DNA of 64,000 nucleotides from a virus. The stretch's first letter is position 1. Each line of letters starts with the position of its first letter. A program made the position numbers and the translations under genes. The notes beneath the pieces were generated by a model. The model made no database searches. It saw nothing but the letters and a program-made list of their open reading frames with translations, and had not been told where the DNA came from. Of this stretch, positions 7,391-15,699 are shown piece after piece. The stretch covers positions 1 through 64,000 of IMG/VR virus record IMGVR_UViG_3300028392_000048; one strand, written 5' to 3'.

Positions 7391-7419
7391 TTGACACCTC
7401 CTCCGGGAGGTGTTATACT
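7391..7419 (+). promoter_or_regulatory. Sigma70-type promoter with palindromic spacer
   Basis: TTGACA (7391-7396) and TATACT (7414-7419) are separated by 17 bases. An inverted repeat ACACCTCC/GGAGGTGT (7394-7401 and 7406-7413, 4-base loop) overlaps the end of the -35 box and fills the spacer. It could be an operator, or the end of the upstream transcript folding as a hairpin; there is no T-run for a standard terminator. It drives the VWA gene at 7449. Confidence 0.78.
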
Positions 7420-7448
7420 ATATACATAGTAAATATTCAGGAGCATAT

Positions 7449-8636
7449 ATGTCACACGCAGATCCAATTATTGACAAAATTATCGTAGCCCGTGTGGGTC
7501 TACTACTTCGCCATCCTTTCTTTGGCAATATGGCAACTCGGTTGAAGATCGAAGAAGGTTCCGAATGGATGGGTACCGCTGCAACAGACGGTCGCACCAT
7601 CTATTTTAATCGTAAGTTTTTTGAACCACTTAGTGTTAAACAAGTTGAGTTTGTTATTGCACACGAAATTCTTCACAATGTTTTTGACCATATGGCTCGA
7701 CGCGAAGGACGCAATGCACGTATTTTTAATATTGCCGCTGACTATTGTGTAAACGGACAATTGGTTCGTGACCGCATCGGCGAACACAATATTGAAGGTA
7801 TTAAAATCTTCCACGATCCTAAGTACTATGGTATGGGTGCAGAAGAAGTTTACGATAAAATCTTTGACGAAATGGATGAGCAAGAATTGGATGCGCTTGG
7901 TCAATTGCTCGATGATCACATTGATTGGGGCGATAAGGATACTAATGGTAACAAGCCTAGTTATTCAAAAGAAGAACTAAAACAAATCCGTGACGAGATC
8001 CGTGAAGCAACAATGCAAGCGGCACAGGCCGCGGGTGCGGGAAATACTCCCGCTAGCGTACAACGCATGATTAAGGAATTAACAGAGCCTAAGATGAACT
8101 GGCGTGAAATTTTGCGTCAACAAATCCAAAGCACTATTAAGAACGATTACTCGTTTATGCGTCCTAATCGTAAGGGCTGGCACATGAGTGCTATTCTACC
8201 AGGCACACAATTTGAAGATACCATTGACATTTGTATTGCAATAGACATGTCGGGTTCAATTGGTGACGAACAAGCAAAAGACTTTTTGGCAGAGATCAAA
8301 GGTATTATGCAAGAGTACAAAGACTTTAAAATTAAATTGTGGTGTTTTGACACTAAAGTTTATAATGAAGCGAGTTACGACGGCTACACAATTGACGAGT
8401 TTGATTACTACGAGCCAATGGGAGGTGGTGGCACTGAGTTTGATGCCAACTGGGAATACATGAAAGAAAATGATATCCAGCCTAAAAAGTTTATCATGTT
8501 TACAGACGGTTACCCTTGGGGTAGCTGGGGTGACGAAAACTACTGTGATACAATATTCATCATTCACGGCAATAACTCTATTGTTCCTCCGTTTGGAGAA
8601 TATGCGTATTACGAAGAAGTTAGGGAACACGCTTAA
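7449..8636 (+). CDS. Putative metallopeptidase / VWA domain protein
   Basis: I place the start at 7449 because AGGAG is just upstream (7440-7444) and the longer frame runs through the promoter. The 395-residue protein has an N-terminal zincin-like domain with HEILH (residues 72-76) and H81. Its C-terminal VWA-like domain carries DMSGSIG (about 266-272, the metal-adhesion motif DxSxS) and a later FTDGYPWG segment. This matches the DUF2201-type metallopeptidase-VWA proteins that usually pair with a MoxR ATPase, here the neighbour upstream. The pair probably forms a remodelling or proteolytic module; the target is not evident. The stop overlaps the next ATG by one base. Confidence 0.85.
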   Translation: MSHADPIIDKIIVARVGLLLRHPFFGNMATRLKIEEGSEWMGTAATDGRTIYFNRKFFEPLSVKQVEFVIAHEILHNVFDHMARREGRNARIFNIAADYCVNGQLVRDRIGEHNIEGIKIFHDPKYYGMGAEEVYDKIFDEMDEQELDALGQLLDDHIDWGDKDTNGNKPSYSKEELKQIRDEIREATMQAAQAAGAGNTPASVQRMIKELTEPKMNWREILRQQIQSTIKNDYSFMRPNRKGWHMSAILPGTQFEDTIDICIAIDMSGSIGDEQAKDFLAEIKGIMQEYKDFKIKLWCFDTKVYNEASYDGYTIDEFDYYEPMGGGGTEFDANWEYMKENDIQPKKFIMFTDGYPWGSWGDENYCDTIFIIHGNNSIVPPFGEYAYYEEVREHA

Positions 8637-8923
8637 TGGCAATTAAAAATGGCAAACCCAACCCTTTAAATTACTTTAATTTACGTAGGGTTGATTTTGC
8701 TTGTCCTCATTTTAAATATTCAACTATTGACAAGTACACACCAACGCTAGTCAAATCTTTAGATTCTTGGATACGTAAGAATTTAAATAATAGATATTAT
8801 ATAGGACAGGATGTTAGTTTAGATAATACCAATACAATTGTATATGTAACACGCATTGGTTTTGAAAGTGAAAAAGAGCTAAGTTTTTTCACAATTGCCT
8901 GTCCACTATTACAAACGAGATAA
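8636..8923 (+). CDS. Small unknown protein coupled to the VWA gene
   Basis: The 95-residue product starts at the last base of the VWA stop codon (TAATG). It is basic at the N-terminus and contains LDSWIRKNLNNRYYIG and a beta-rich C-terminal half. I see no known motif. The coupling suggests it may work with, or at least be expressed with, the MoxR/VWA pair. Confidence 0.65.
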   Translation: MAIKNGKPNPLNYFNLRRVDFACPHFKYSTIDKYTPTLVKSLDSWIRKNLNNRYYIGQDVSLDNTNTIVYVTRIGFESEKELSFFTIACPLLQTR

Positions 8924-8958
8924 TTAAATTTATAGCCATTACCCTTAAGGAGATTACA

Positions 8959-9231
8959 ATGACTGACGCACAAAATCAACAACCTGCAGCAGATGCTGCT
9001 CAAAGCAACGATCTTACTATCAACGACTTGAATGCCATGAAAGTAATTATTGATATTGCCAGCTCACGCGGTGCATTTAAACCAAATGAAATGGTAGCGG
9101 TTGGACAAACATATACTAAACTTACCACATTCCTCGACTCTGTTACTGCACAGCAAGCTGCACAACAAACAGCAGCACCAGCAGGTCAAAATAATGCACA
9201 AGCTGTAGCTAATGCTGTAGCAGGAGCTTAA
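8959..9231 (+). CDS. Small Ala/Gln-rich protein
   Basis: The 90-residue product has a disordered Gln/Ala-rich start, a central helical core (LNAMKVIIDIASSRGAFKPN) and a low-complexity Ala/Gln tail. AAGGAG lies just upstream of the ATG. I associate the core pattern with small conserved proteins of aquatic T4-like phages but know no function. A structural or regulatory role is open. Confidence 0.7.
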   Translation: MTDAQNQQPAADAAQSNDLTINDLNAMKVIIDIASSRGAFKPNEMVAVGQTYTKLTTFLDSVTAQQAAQQTAAPAGQNNAQAVANAVAGA

Positions 9232-9232
9232 T

Positions 9233-9838
9233 ATGGCCCAAGAACTCAAACACGTGGGCCGTGTTACGTCCACTAAGAAAAAATGCTTAGTGGCTTATCG
9301 TACATTGCCAGGCGATGCGTATAGTTGTTTAATTGTACCAACAGAGAATATGCCAGACATCTATCACGATGCTATCATTAATCTAGTTGAAAGTAACACT
9401 GGACAAGAGTCTCACGAACTTGCCGATGCATTGGATCGTACACAATTTCCAGATGGTTCTCGCATGTTGCCTTGGCTACACGCAAACAATCGACTGATCA
9501 AGGCTCCAACAGATGCAATTGAAATGACACCTACTCCTGGCGTAGGAATTCTACTAAGCGAACTTAATCAAATTATTGCAGAACAAATGGGAGTTGCTGT
9601 TGACGATTTAGCCATCAGCGAAGGCATCAATGATGCTAAGAAACCCACAGTTGCTCCAGTTAACGAGCTTGCACCAACTGCCAAAGTTGTAGAAAAAACA
9701 GTTGCTCCTGATGCTTCTCTTACACCTGATCAACAGGCTAAAGAATACAGAAGCCTAGCTGATAAACTTGCAAAAGAAGCAGCACAATACAGACGTCTTG
9801 CAGAAGAACTAGTTCCAACTAAAAAGAAAGAAAAGTGA
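9233..9838 (+). CDS. Conserved-looking phage protein of unknown function
   Basis: The 201-residue product begins with a compact domain (HVGRVTSTKKKCLVAYRTLP and the NLVESNTGQ segment). It continues with VGILLSELNQIIAEQ followed by a disordered Pro/Ala linker, and ends in a coiled-coil-like helix (AKEYRSLADKLAKEAAQYRR). Proteins of this pattern occur in aquatic T4-like phages without an assigned role. It starts one base after the previous stop and ends in a GTGA overlap with the next gene. Confidence 0.75.
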   Translation: MAQELKHVGRVTSTKKKCLVAYRTLPGDAYSCLIVPTENMPDIYHDAIINLVESNTGQESHELADALDRTQFPDGSRMLPWLHANNRLIKAPTDAIEMTPTPGVGILLSELNQIIAEQMGVAVDDLAISEGINDAKKPTVAPVNELAPTAKVVEKTVAPDASLTPDQQAKEYRSLADKLAKEAAQYRRLAEELVPTKKKEK

Positions 9839-10155
9839 CGAATTCTGGGAAGAACCTTCCCAGAGACGTCATTGATCGGTGGCCAGAAGTATTTGCTGAT
9901 GTCCAATTGAATGTATTACCTATAAAGTATTTGCATACAGTGCTGATCACTTTTAAAGACGGCAAAACCTGGGAAATTAAAATAACAGCTAAAGCCAAGC
10001 GAGATGGTTGGTCTGTGTTTGAAACTAATTTCAATGAGTTATGTAAGACTTACGAAGAGTCTATAGACAACATTGATTTTAAATTAGACACAGAACGAGT
10101 TCGTACTGACATCGAGCGTAGTACCCAAAAATTCCTTAAGAAAAAGAAGTTATAA
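9835..10155 (+). CDS. Basic protein of unknown function
   Basis: The 106-residue frame starts with GTG in a 4-base overlap with the previous gene. It includes a strand-rich segment (LHTVLITFKDGKTWEIKI) and ends in a lysine-rich helix (STQKFLKKKKL), which may bind nucleic acid or the membrane surface. There is no recognisable family motif. It lies directly before thyX. Confidence 0.65.
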   Translation: MTNSGKNLPRDVIDRWPEVFADVQLNVLPIKYLHTVLITFKDGKTWEIKITAKAKRDGWSVFETNFNELCKTYEESIDNIDFKLDTERVRTDIERSTQKFLKKKKL

Positions 10156-10158
10156 ATA

Positions 10159-10821
10159 ATGAATGTTCAGCTACTCAGTTACTCACAACCAACAGCAGAA
10201 TTTGCAAATCTTGGAATCACGGATGCGCAGGAACTCATTGCGTATTGCGCCCGTGTGTCCAATCCCAGCAACCAACTTAACACAGAGACATCAGACAAAC
10301 TCATCAAGTACTTGGTCAAACACCAGCACTGGAGCCCACTTGAAATGGTCTCCGCCTGTATTGAAATCACAACTACAAGAGATATTGCCCGACAAATCTT
10401 GCGACACAGAAGTTTCAGCTTCCAAGAATTCAGTCAGCGATATGCTGACCCTACTCGAGACTTGTCGTTTGTTACAAGAGAAGCAAGACTTCAAGATCCA
10501 AAAAACAGACAGAACAGCGTCGAAGTGGATGATACAATGTTACAAAACGATTGGTACAGAGCTCAGCAACGAGTTATCTATGCTGCCAAACGGGAATACG
10601 AATGGGCTATCGCTAATGGTATAGCAAAAGAGCAGGCCCGGGCTGTATTGCCCGAAGGCCTAATCGAAAGTAGAATTTATATGAACGGTACACTACGTAG
10701 TTGGATTCACTTTATTGAACTGCGTAGTGCAAATGGCACACAAAAAGAACACCAAGAAGTTGCTATTGCATGTGCTCGAGTGATAGCTGAGATTTTTCCT
10801 TTAGCTAAAGATCTTATTTAA
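10159..10821 (+). CDS. thyX: Flavin-dependent thymidylate synthase ThyX
   Basis: The 220-residue product is a ThyX, which makes dTMP from dUMP using FAD, NADPH and methylene-tetrahydrofolate. The diagnostic motif RHRxxSxxxxSxR is intact as RHRSFSFQEFSQR (residues 82-94). The C-terminal region (RSWIHFIELR, then a helix with GTQKEHQEVA) also fits the family. It supplies thymidine nucleotides for phage DNA synthesis. It converges with, and overlaps by 8 bases, the glycosyltransferase gene on the other strand, so transcription units meet here without a visible terminator. Confidence 0.93.
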   Translation: MNVQLLSYSQPTAEFANLGITDAQELIAYCARVSNPSNQLNTETSDKLIKYLVKHQHWSPLEMVSACIEITTTRDIARQILRHRSFSFQEFSQRYADPTRDLSFVTREARLQDPKNRQNSVEVDDTMLQNDWYRAQQRVIYAAKREYEWAIANGIAKEQARAVLPEGLIESRIYMNGTLRSWIHFIELRSANGTQKEHQEVAIACARVIAEIFPLAKDLI

Positions 10822-11530
10822 AAGTTTCTGGCGGAAATTGTTCAATGTGTGCATTGAACTGATGCTCTAGCCAATCATAATCGTTAATCTTAGCTAGCAT
10901 TTCGGGATCATCTTTATAGGTGGTCCCAAACCAATTTCCCGCACTCGCACCTCCCTTTGAATATTCACCAAAAGGCTCGTTGCCGCCAAAGTGTATCCAT
11001 GCATGTAGCCTCTGTTCTGATTGACTGTTATCTTGTCCGGGAATGATTCTACTGGCTAATTTTACACATTCTCTAAATGCACTACGCCATGTGCTAAGTG
11101 GATCTATATTAAATTGTGTAATGTTACTAATATCTGGCATTATTTTAAATCTAGAACTAATACTAGTAGTCATATCAACACTAGTAGTATCCATATTTCT
11201 TGTTAATTCAGTTGGCAATAATTTGATGCCGCCGAAGCCGTATTCTAATCCATTAACTGGATTAATACTACGCCACACATGTACAATATCTTCTTCGCTG
11301 GGGTCTAATTTAATATCAAATTTAAAATTAGGCAATAATTTTGCATCTGCATCAACTACATAAAACATACTAGAAAATACTCGCTTGGCTGCTTCTTTGT
11401 GAGCATTATGAATACCTTTAATACCCCGCACCCAATGTGTTTTATGATACGGGAATTTCTTTATAAATTCTTCAATATAATAACTTGGAGGAATTTCTTC
11501 TTTGTATGTAATATAAACTATATCGTACAT
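10814..11530 (-). CDS. Glycosyltransferase-like protein, pair 1 copy B
   Basis: The 238-residue product has a GT-A-like arrangement: an N-terminal beta strand (YDIVYITYKEE) and a DAD motif in FYVVDADAKLL, a typical nucleotide-sugar/metal site. It is a paralogue of the next gene upstream: both have a VRGIKG/VHGVKG-like segment before an H-helix, then VDxD, YGFGGIK/YGNGGLK and a WRSAFRE/FRAGFRE segment. It is coupled to that gene by a one-base overlap. The likely role is sugar modification of a phage or host surface component or of DNA; no acceptor is indicated. Confidence 0.7.
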   Translation of the reverse strand: MYDIVYITYKEEIPPSYYIEEFIKKFPYHKTHWVRGIKGIHNAHKEAAKRVFSSMFYVVDADAKLLPNFKFDIKLDPSEEDIVHVWRSINPVNGLEYGFGGIKLLPTELTRNMDTTSVDMTTSISSRFKIMPDISNITQFNIDPLSTWRSAFRECVKLASRIIPGQDNSQSEQRLHAWIHFGGNEPFGEYSKGGASAGNWFGTTYKDDPEMLAKINDYDWLEHQFNAHIEQFPPETFK

Positions 11531-12429
11531 TATAATTTCTTCCTAAGAGTTCGGGGCGAGTTGTTAAACACCGTTTTAAAAAATTTGCTTCCGGTTGAAT
11601 CAACGTCTGTGATTTCCAAACCGCATTCGTGTTTAAGTGTTTCACCTAAACCCATAATTTCGTAGGGCAACATTTTTTCAGTTACCTTGCTGTATTTGTC
11701 TTCCCACTGTTGAGTCAAATAATCAAAATCACGAACATTAGTATAGTCCCAATCTGTACAATTAGTTAGATAGGCGCCTTCTCTTGCACCATACATACTC
11801 CAAAGTCCATTAGTAACATCGGCACCAATGTTAGACCAAATCAATAACCTATGATAGTTTTTCCAAAATATTTTACTAATGTCTTGAACTTTTGCACCTT
11901 GATCCAACGACATCTTTACACCTTCACGGAATCCTGCTCTGAAGGCTTGAAATGGGCTGGCATTGGTAAAGCTCTCTGAATAGTTTTCGTCAAATTGATA
12001 ATACAGATCATCAAAACAAAATTCTACTAGACCCTTAGTGTCATTAGGATCAGAATTTTCATGAGTCTTCATATTGTTAACAAACGCAGGGGTCCACATT
12101 TTAAGTCCACCGTTGCCGTACATCAAGTGATTAACATGAACTTTTCCGCACCAACTAAACACATGATTAGAAGTTAGACCTAATTCATCTAAGTCAATTT
12201 CAACTTCTAAAAATGCAGGATCGATAATGTTGTCGCCGTCTACTGTAACAAAGTATTCTGTTTCGCATTGCGCTGCACAAGCCTTGTGTGCCGCATCACT
12301 ACCCTTAACTCCATGCACACGTTTAGCCCATGGCACTTTTGCTAATAAATCGGCATAGTTCTTTTCAGCATTAGGTTCATCATAGCTGAGAAATATTATG
12401 TCTTGTTCAATTACTTTGATCTTGCTCAT
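11530..12429 (-). CDS. Glycosyltransferase-like protein, pair 1 copy A
   Basis: I choose the ATG at 12429 (product MSKIKVIEQDIIFLSYDE, 299 residues); a 19-residue extension upstream would run deep into the preceding gene and adds a non-conserved leader. GT-A features are the N-terminal strand and YFVTVDGDNIIDP with a DGD motif. It shares an order of motifs with the downstream gene, so the two look like a tandem duplication that has diverged. It overlaps the preceding gene by 23 bases. The acceptor is unknown. Confidence 0.7.
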   Translation of the reverse strand: MSKIKVIEQDIIFLSYDEPNAEKNYADLLAKVPWAKRVHGVKGSDAAHKACAAQCETEYFVTVDGDNIIDPAFLEVEIDLDELGLTSNHVFSWCGKVHVNHLMYGNGGLKMWTPAFVNNMKTHENSDPNDTKGLVEFCFDDLYYQFDENYSESFTNASPFQAFRAGFREGVKMSLDQGAKVQDISKIFWKNYHRLLIWSNIGADVTNGLWSMYGAREGAYLTNCTDWDYTNVRDFDYLTQQWEDKYSKVTEKMLPYEIMGLGETLKHECGLEITDVDSTGSKFFKTVFNNSPRTLRKKL

Positions 12430-13039
12430 ATATTTTCCAAATTTTAAGAGAGTATGTAATAGTTGATAGATTGGAAGTAATTGCAATTAAATCAATATTT
12501 GATTCCCACTTACTATCAAAATTTATTAAAATTTTATCTGACACTATTGATTTTAAATCTATATCAATTACACGTAGTAAAAAGTTAGGATCTTTTCCTA
12601 GCGTGATAAAAAAAGAAATTGAACTTATTGGTAGTTGATTAGAATAGTATCGTTGTCTAAATTCGTCTGAGACTAAAAATACCCACTGGGAATTGTATGC
12701 ATCATAATGAATTTCCATGTCGGCATTTTCTGTTTCACGCTCAATCCAATATAGTAATCTATTTTTAAAATTATGTTCTTGTATAACTTTTTTAGAAACT
12801 AATCCTAAAGAAGCGGTTCCGTCAACAGCTATAACAGTTCCTATGTGAAAATCAGTAAACTCATCTTTTCCAGTAACTAATCTTTCATACTCGAGAAACG
12901 AAATTTCCACAAAATGCGGCCACCCTTCAATTTTATGATTGTTTACGCTGAAGATATTCCTAGTCATTCCGTCATAATGAGCATAGAATTTAGGCTCAAC
13001 TACCTCTACGATTTTTTGTTTTTGAGAGCGTTTAGCCAT
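12407..13039 (-). CDS. Unknown protein in the glycosyltransferase cluster
   Basis: The 210-residue product has a basic start (MAKRSQKQKIVEVVEPKFYAHYDGM) and a beta-rich body with conserved-looking aromatic positions (DAYNSQWVFLVSDEFRQRYY). No catalytic motif is visible. It overlaps genes on both sides (23 bases downstream, 8 bases upstream), so it is translated within the glycosyltransferase unit. An accessory or structural role is possible. Confidence 0.65.
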   Translation of the reverse strand: MAKRSQKQKIVEVVEPKFYAHYDGMTRNIFSVNNHKIEGWPHFVEISFLEYERLVTGKDEFTDFHIGTVIAVDGTASLGLVSKKVIQEHNFKNRLLYWIERETENADMEIHYDAYNSQWVFLVSDEFRQRYYSNQLPISSISFFITLGKDPNFLLRVIDIDLKSIVSDKILINFDSKWESNIDLIAITSNLSTITYSLKIWKIYEQDQSN

Positions 13040-13862
13040 GTGCTAGCTCCTGTAGTCTTGATAAAATATGTTCAGATAAAAAATCTTTTTCTATGTAATG
13101 AAACAACTTTTGTTGTTTTATATTAGCTACGGTTAGCTCATTGGTAAAGTTTGTAAGTACAAAATCTTGCCACAAATTTGATGAAGTCTTCCATCCTTGT
13201 AGATGTGTTTTCATATGTACAAATTCCATTGGATTGTTTGCATCCACAACATCGTAAGCACCAGTTATTTCAATTGCTACTGCAACAGCTAAATCCATAC
13301 TTAACCATTTTTGATATTCTTCAGGAGCAAATTTATCCCAACACCATTCCCAGTTATTGCAGACAAATTCTAAAACTTTATAGAATTCGTAAGCAGAGTT
13401 TGATTTTTTAAAGTAATGTAAAGCCGAATAAGGGCTTGTTAGCTTATTAGCAATAAATGTTTTTCTATGTAATTTATCGTTTACTGCTTCTAATTTATAA
13501 TTTTGTATTCTATTACAATATCGTATATCATAATTTTCACAATATTTCCACCAAGAACTTAAATCTTCCAATACTAACATGTCTGTATCTAGTACAATAG
13601 TTTCGTCATAGGGACTGGCATAGTAGAGTTTCCAACGATTTTCTGCTCTATAAAGACTGACACTTTCCGGACTACCAAACGGTATTGGAATAATTTTATC
13701 AAATGCAGACTGGTATTCTTTTGGAACAATATCATCAGTTACTAATGAAATATTAGTAATAGTTTTTTGACTCCAACGAATACTCAACGCTAAAGCATAG
13801 GCTTGCTGAATATAATCGTCAGAATCTGTATTTTGAGCTAGTACTAAAAATCCTTTAGACAC
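13032..13862 (-). CDS. Glycosyltransferase-like protein, pair 2 copy B
   Basis: I place the start at the GTG at 13862 because GGAGG (forward 13868-13872) sits 5 bases upstream and the product then begins MSKGFLVLAQN, matching MSQGIVIFAQN of the paralogue. The alternative ATG at 13877 would put that ribosome site inside the gene. The 276-residue protein has TIVLDTDMLVLEDL with a DTD motif, as in GT8-like GT-A enzymes, and VAVAIEITGAYDVVDANNP further on. It is paired with the next gene upstream. The acceptor is unknown. Confidence 0.7.
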   Translation of the reverse strand: MSKGFLVLAQNTDSDDYIQQAYALALSIRWSQKTITNISLVTDDIVPKEYQSAFDKIIPIPFGSPESVSLYRAENRWKLYYASPYDETIVLDTDMLVLEDLSSWWKYCENYDIRYCNRIQNYKLEAVNDKLHRKTFIANKLTSPYSALHYFKKSNSAYEFYKVLEFVCNNWEWCWDKFAPEEYQKWLSMDLAVAVAIEITGAYDVVDANNPMEFVHMKTHLQGWKTSSNLWQDFVLTNFTNELTVANIKQQKLFHYIEKDFLSEHILSRLQELAHG

Positions 13863-14703
13863 CTGAACCTCCGTCAATAAATCTGCTTAGACTAAATTTA
13901 TTCATTACATGAATATCTAAACCTTGTGTCTTAGCTAAAATATATTCGCCTGGATAGTCTTTCTTTTCTAATAGAAATTTCATTTTATTATCTACTGAAG
14001 AAACTAATAGATCTTTATCTTTAGTATATACCATACTTCCTGGTAACTCCATAGCAAAAGAATTCAATCCTTTTTCGTTCATAATATGTATAGCAATACT
14101 AAAAGCATAATCATTTCGAAATAACGTAGAATCTATATTATAAAGTATACGATAATAATTCCAATTAGATTTAATATAAGCAATTAAATTAAAAAATGAT
14201 TTAGTAATTTCATTTTTTTGAAATATAAATGCCGTGGCCCAGTAAAATGGAATACTATACATATTAACACGATCAAATTCTTCTGTATTTCTCCAAGATG
14301 CTAAATCCATACTTTTTGAATATATCTGAAAATCTATATCCCGTGCAAATGCTAGTTTTAAATTATCGCTGTTGATAATATAATCGCTATCAATGACTAG
14401 TGTAGTGTCATAGGGTGTTAAATCATATGCAAGATTACGTGCAAAGTTTCTCCACTCAAGATTTTTGGATGTTAGTGAGCCGTCAAAAAACGATTTGCGC
14501 TGAGATGCTGATGTATATTCAACATCAATAATTTGATCAAATGGATGATTTGGCTGGCTTTTTTCTAACCAACCTCTGCTATCTGTAATTAAACTCACGG
14601 GCAAATCAAGATATTGTTTTGCCTGATTAGCTGAAAATGTAGCTAATTTTATATAATCAACATCTGCATTATTTTGAGCAAAAATTACAATGCCCTGACT
14701 CAT
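13855..14703 (-). CDS. Glycosyltransferase-like protein, pair 2 copy A
   Basis: The 282-residue product starts with IVIFAQNNADVDYIKLA and has TLVIDSDYIINSDNL with a DSD motif at the GT-A metal position. The arrangement of N-terminal strand, LITDS turn, DxD and a late AFSIAIHIMNE helix parallels the downstream gene. Identity between the two looks low, so the duplication is old. It overlaps the upstream gene by 4 bases (ATGA). Role and acceptor are unknown. Confidence 0.68.
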   Translation of the reverse strand: MSQGIVIFAQNNADVDYIKLATFSANQAKQYLDLPVSLITDSRGWLEKSQPNHPFDQIIDVEYTSASQRKSFFDGSLTSKNLEWRNFARNLAYDLTPYDTTLVIDSDYIINSDNLKLAFARDIDFQIYSKSMDLASWRNTEEFDRVNMYSIPFYWATAFIFQKNEITKSFFNLIAYIKSNWNYYRILYNIDSTLFRNDYAFSIAIHIMNEKGLNSFAMELPGSMVYTKDKDLLVSSVDNKMKFLLEKKDYPGEYILAKTQGLDIHVMNKFSLSRFIDGGSGV

Positions 14704-15050
14704 AACTCAACAATACCTGCAATTTTACGTTTGGCTCGTAAATCGTTAAACGCATCTGCATACGTTTTTACAGATTCTAAATATTTTGAAGTTATGTTAG
14801 TTAGAAAAACATCTAAGTCTTCTACTAGTGCTGGAAAATTATTGTCATCAATTAAAACAACATTTTCTGTATTTCCAAGATCAATTAATGTTTTTACAAA
14901 ACTAATAAGAGATGGTGTAAGTTTAAATGTAGCACCATTGATATAGTATATCAATGAGTGATTGTATTCTTCTAATATAATGCGGCGTTGATTACTAAGT
15001 GTTGCCATATAATTGGCAACTTCAAACGCTTTTTCAATTCTTTCATCCAT
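14700..15050 (-). CDS. Small protein leading the glycosyltransferase unit
   Basis: The 116-residue product begins MDERIEKAFEVANYMATLSN and contains LIYYINGATFKLTPSLISF and a VVLIDDNNFPALVEDLD segment. I associate this pattern with small conserved proteins of T4-like aquatic phages; function is unknown. It is the first gene behind the sigma70-like promoter at 15074-15102 and is coupled to the next gene by ATGA. Confidence 0.72.
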   Translation of the reverse strand: MDERIEKAFEVANYMATLSNQRRIILEEYNHSLIYYINGATFKLTPSLISFVKTLIDLGNTENVVLIDDNNFPALVEDLDVFLTNITSKYLESVKTYADAFNDLRAKRKIAGIVEL

Positions 15051-15073
15051 GGGCAGATAACTCCGTAATGTTT

Positions 15074-15102
15074 ATAATACACTACTTTAATTATCTTGTC
15101 AA
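15074..15102 (-). promoter_or_regulatory. Sigma70-type promoter for the glycosyltransferase unit
   Basis: On the minus strand TTGACA (forward 15097-15102) and TATTAT (forward 15074-15079) are separated by exactly 17 bases. The start codon at 15050 is about 23 bases downstream, with a GGAG-type ribosome site between. It would drive the genes from 15050 down to 10814. The type suggests host-polymerase, early or middle expression. Confidence 0.8.
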
Positions 15103-15129
15103 TGGCTGCTGATGATTATTTTATAACTT

Positions 15130-15699
15130 TTAGAACTTGTTGCTTCTAATCCAAGAAGTAGCAATATATTTTGTGCCGTGTACAACTGGCATGCCGCCGT
15201 GTAATGTTAAATGATTGGTTATTTTAGAATAATTATATTCAAAAAATAATGCAGATCCCTTTCTAGGACGAACAGTAATATCCAATTTAGGAAAATTTGT
15301 TTCTCCTCCGGTAAACCCATCATTTAAATAAAAAATAATAGTACCAATTCTGTCGTTATCTGTAGAAATTATTTCGGGCGGAAAGTTAAAAAAGTCGTAA
15401 TGAGGTTTATAAAACTCATCAATTTCGTACTTTATTATTTGCGGTGGCTCAATGTTAATAAGCGGATGGGTTGATAACTCTGCAGCTTTTTCAGTAATAT
15501 ACTTAAACTTGTTATCGTGGTCAAAATAATTGCTACTAGTTCTCCACTTGGTAAATTTAGATTGTTTCGTTGCAAAATCATAGCCTGCGGATTTTTGAAA
15601 ATTGTCAGCGGTATCAATAACATAATTACACTCACTATCAGAAAGTATGTTATGATAATAGACTATCCTCGGTGTTTCGTTTAACAACTCAAAAGACAT
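15130..15699 (-). CDS. Prolyl 4-hydroxylase-like 2OG-Fe(II) oxygenase
   Basis: The 189-residue product has the prolyl 4-hydroxylase layout: HYDFF with the HxD iron ligands, GGETNFP, RPRKGSALFF, then VVHGTKYIATSWIR with the third histidine and the lysine that binds 2-oxoglutarate. All key residues appear present. The ATG overlaps the stop codon of the Calx-beta fibre gene by one base, so its expression is tied to the tail-fibre operon. Hydroxylation of a phage structural protein, perhaps the Pro-rich fibre upstream, is an inference; a host target is also possible. Confidence 0.85.
   Translation of the reverse strand: MSFELLNETPRIVYYHNILSDSECNYVIDTADNFQKSAGYDFATKQSKFTKWRTSSNYFDHDNKFKYITEKAAELSTHPLINIEPPQIIKYEIDEFYKPHYDFFNFPPEIISTDNDRIGTIIFYLNDGFTGGETNFPKLDITVRPRKGSALFFEYNYSKITNHLTLHGGMPVVHGTKYIATSWIRSNKF

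Noticed and set aside
7391-7419. Intrinsic terminator for the MoxR gene
   Set aside because: The hairpin is GC-rich but is followed by TATACTATATAC rather than a T-run, and it coincides with a good promoter, so I listed it as a promoter element.
10151-10158. TATAAATA directly before thyX, a perfect late-promoter match
   Set aside because: It touches the thyX ATG, so a transcript start would fall inside the gene, and thyX belongs to an early-type plus-strand unit. Chance occurrence from AT-rich DNA and a TAA stop codon is likelier.
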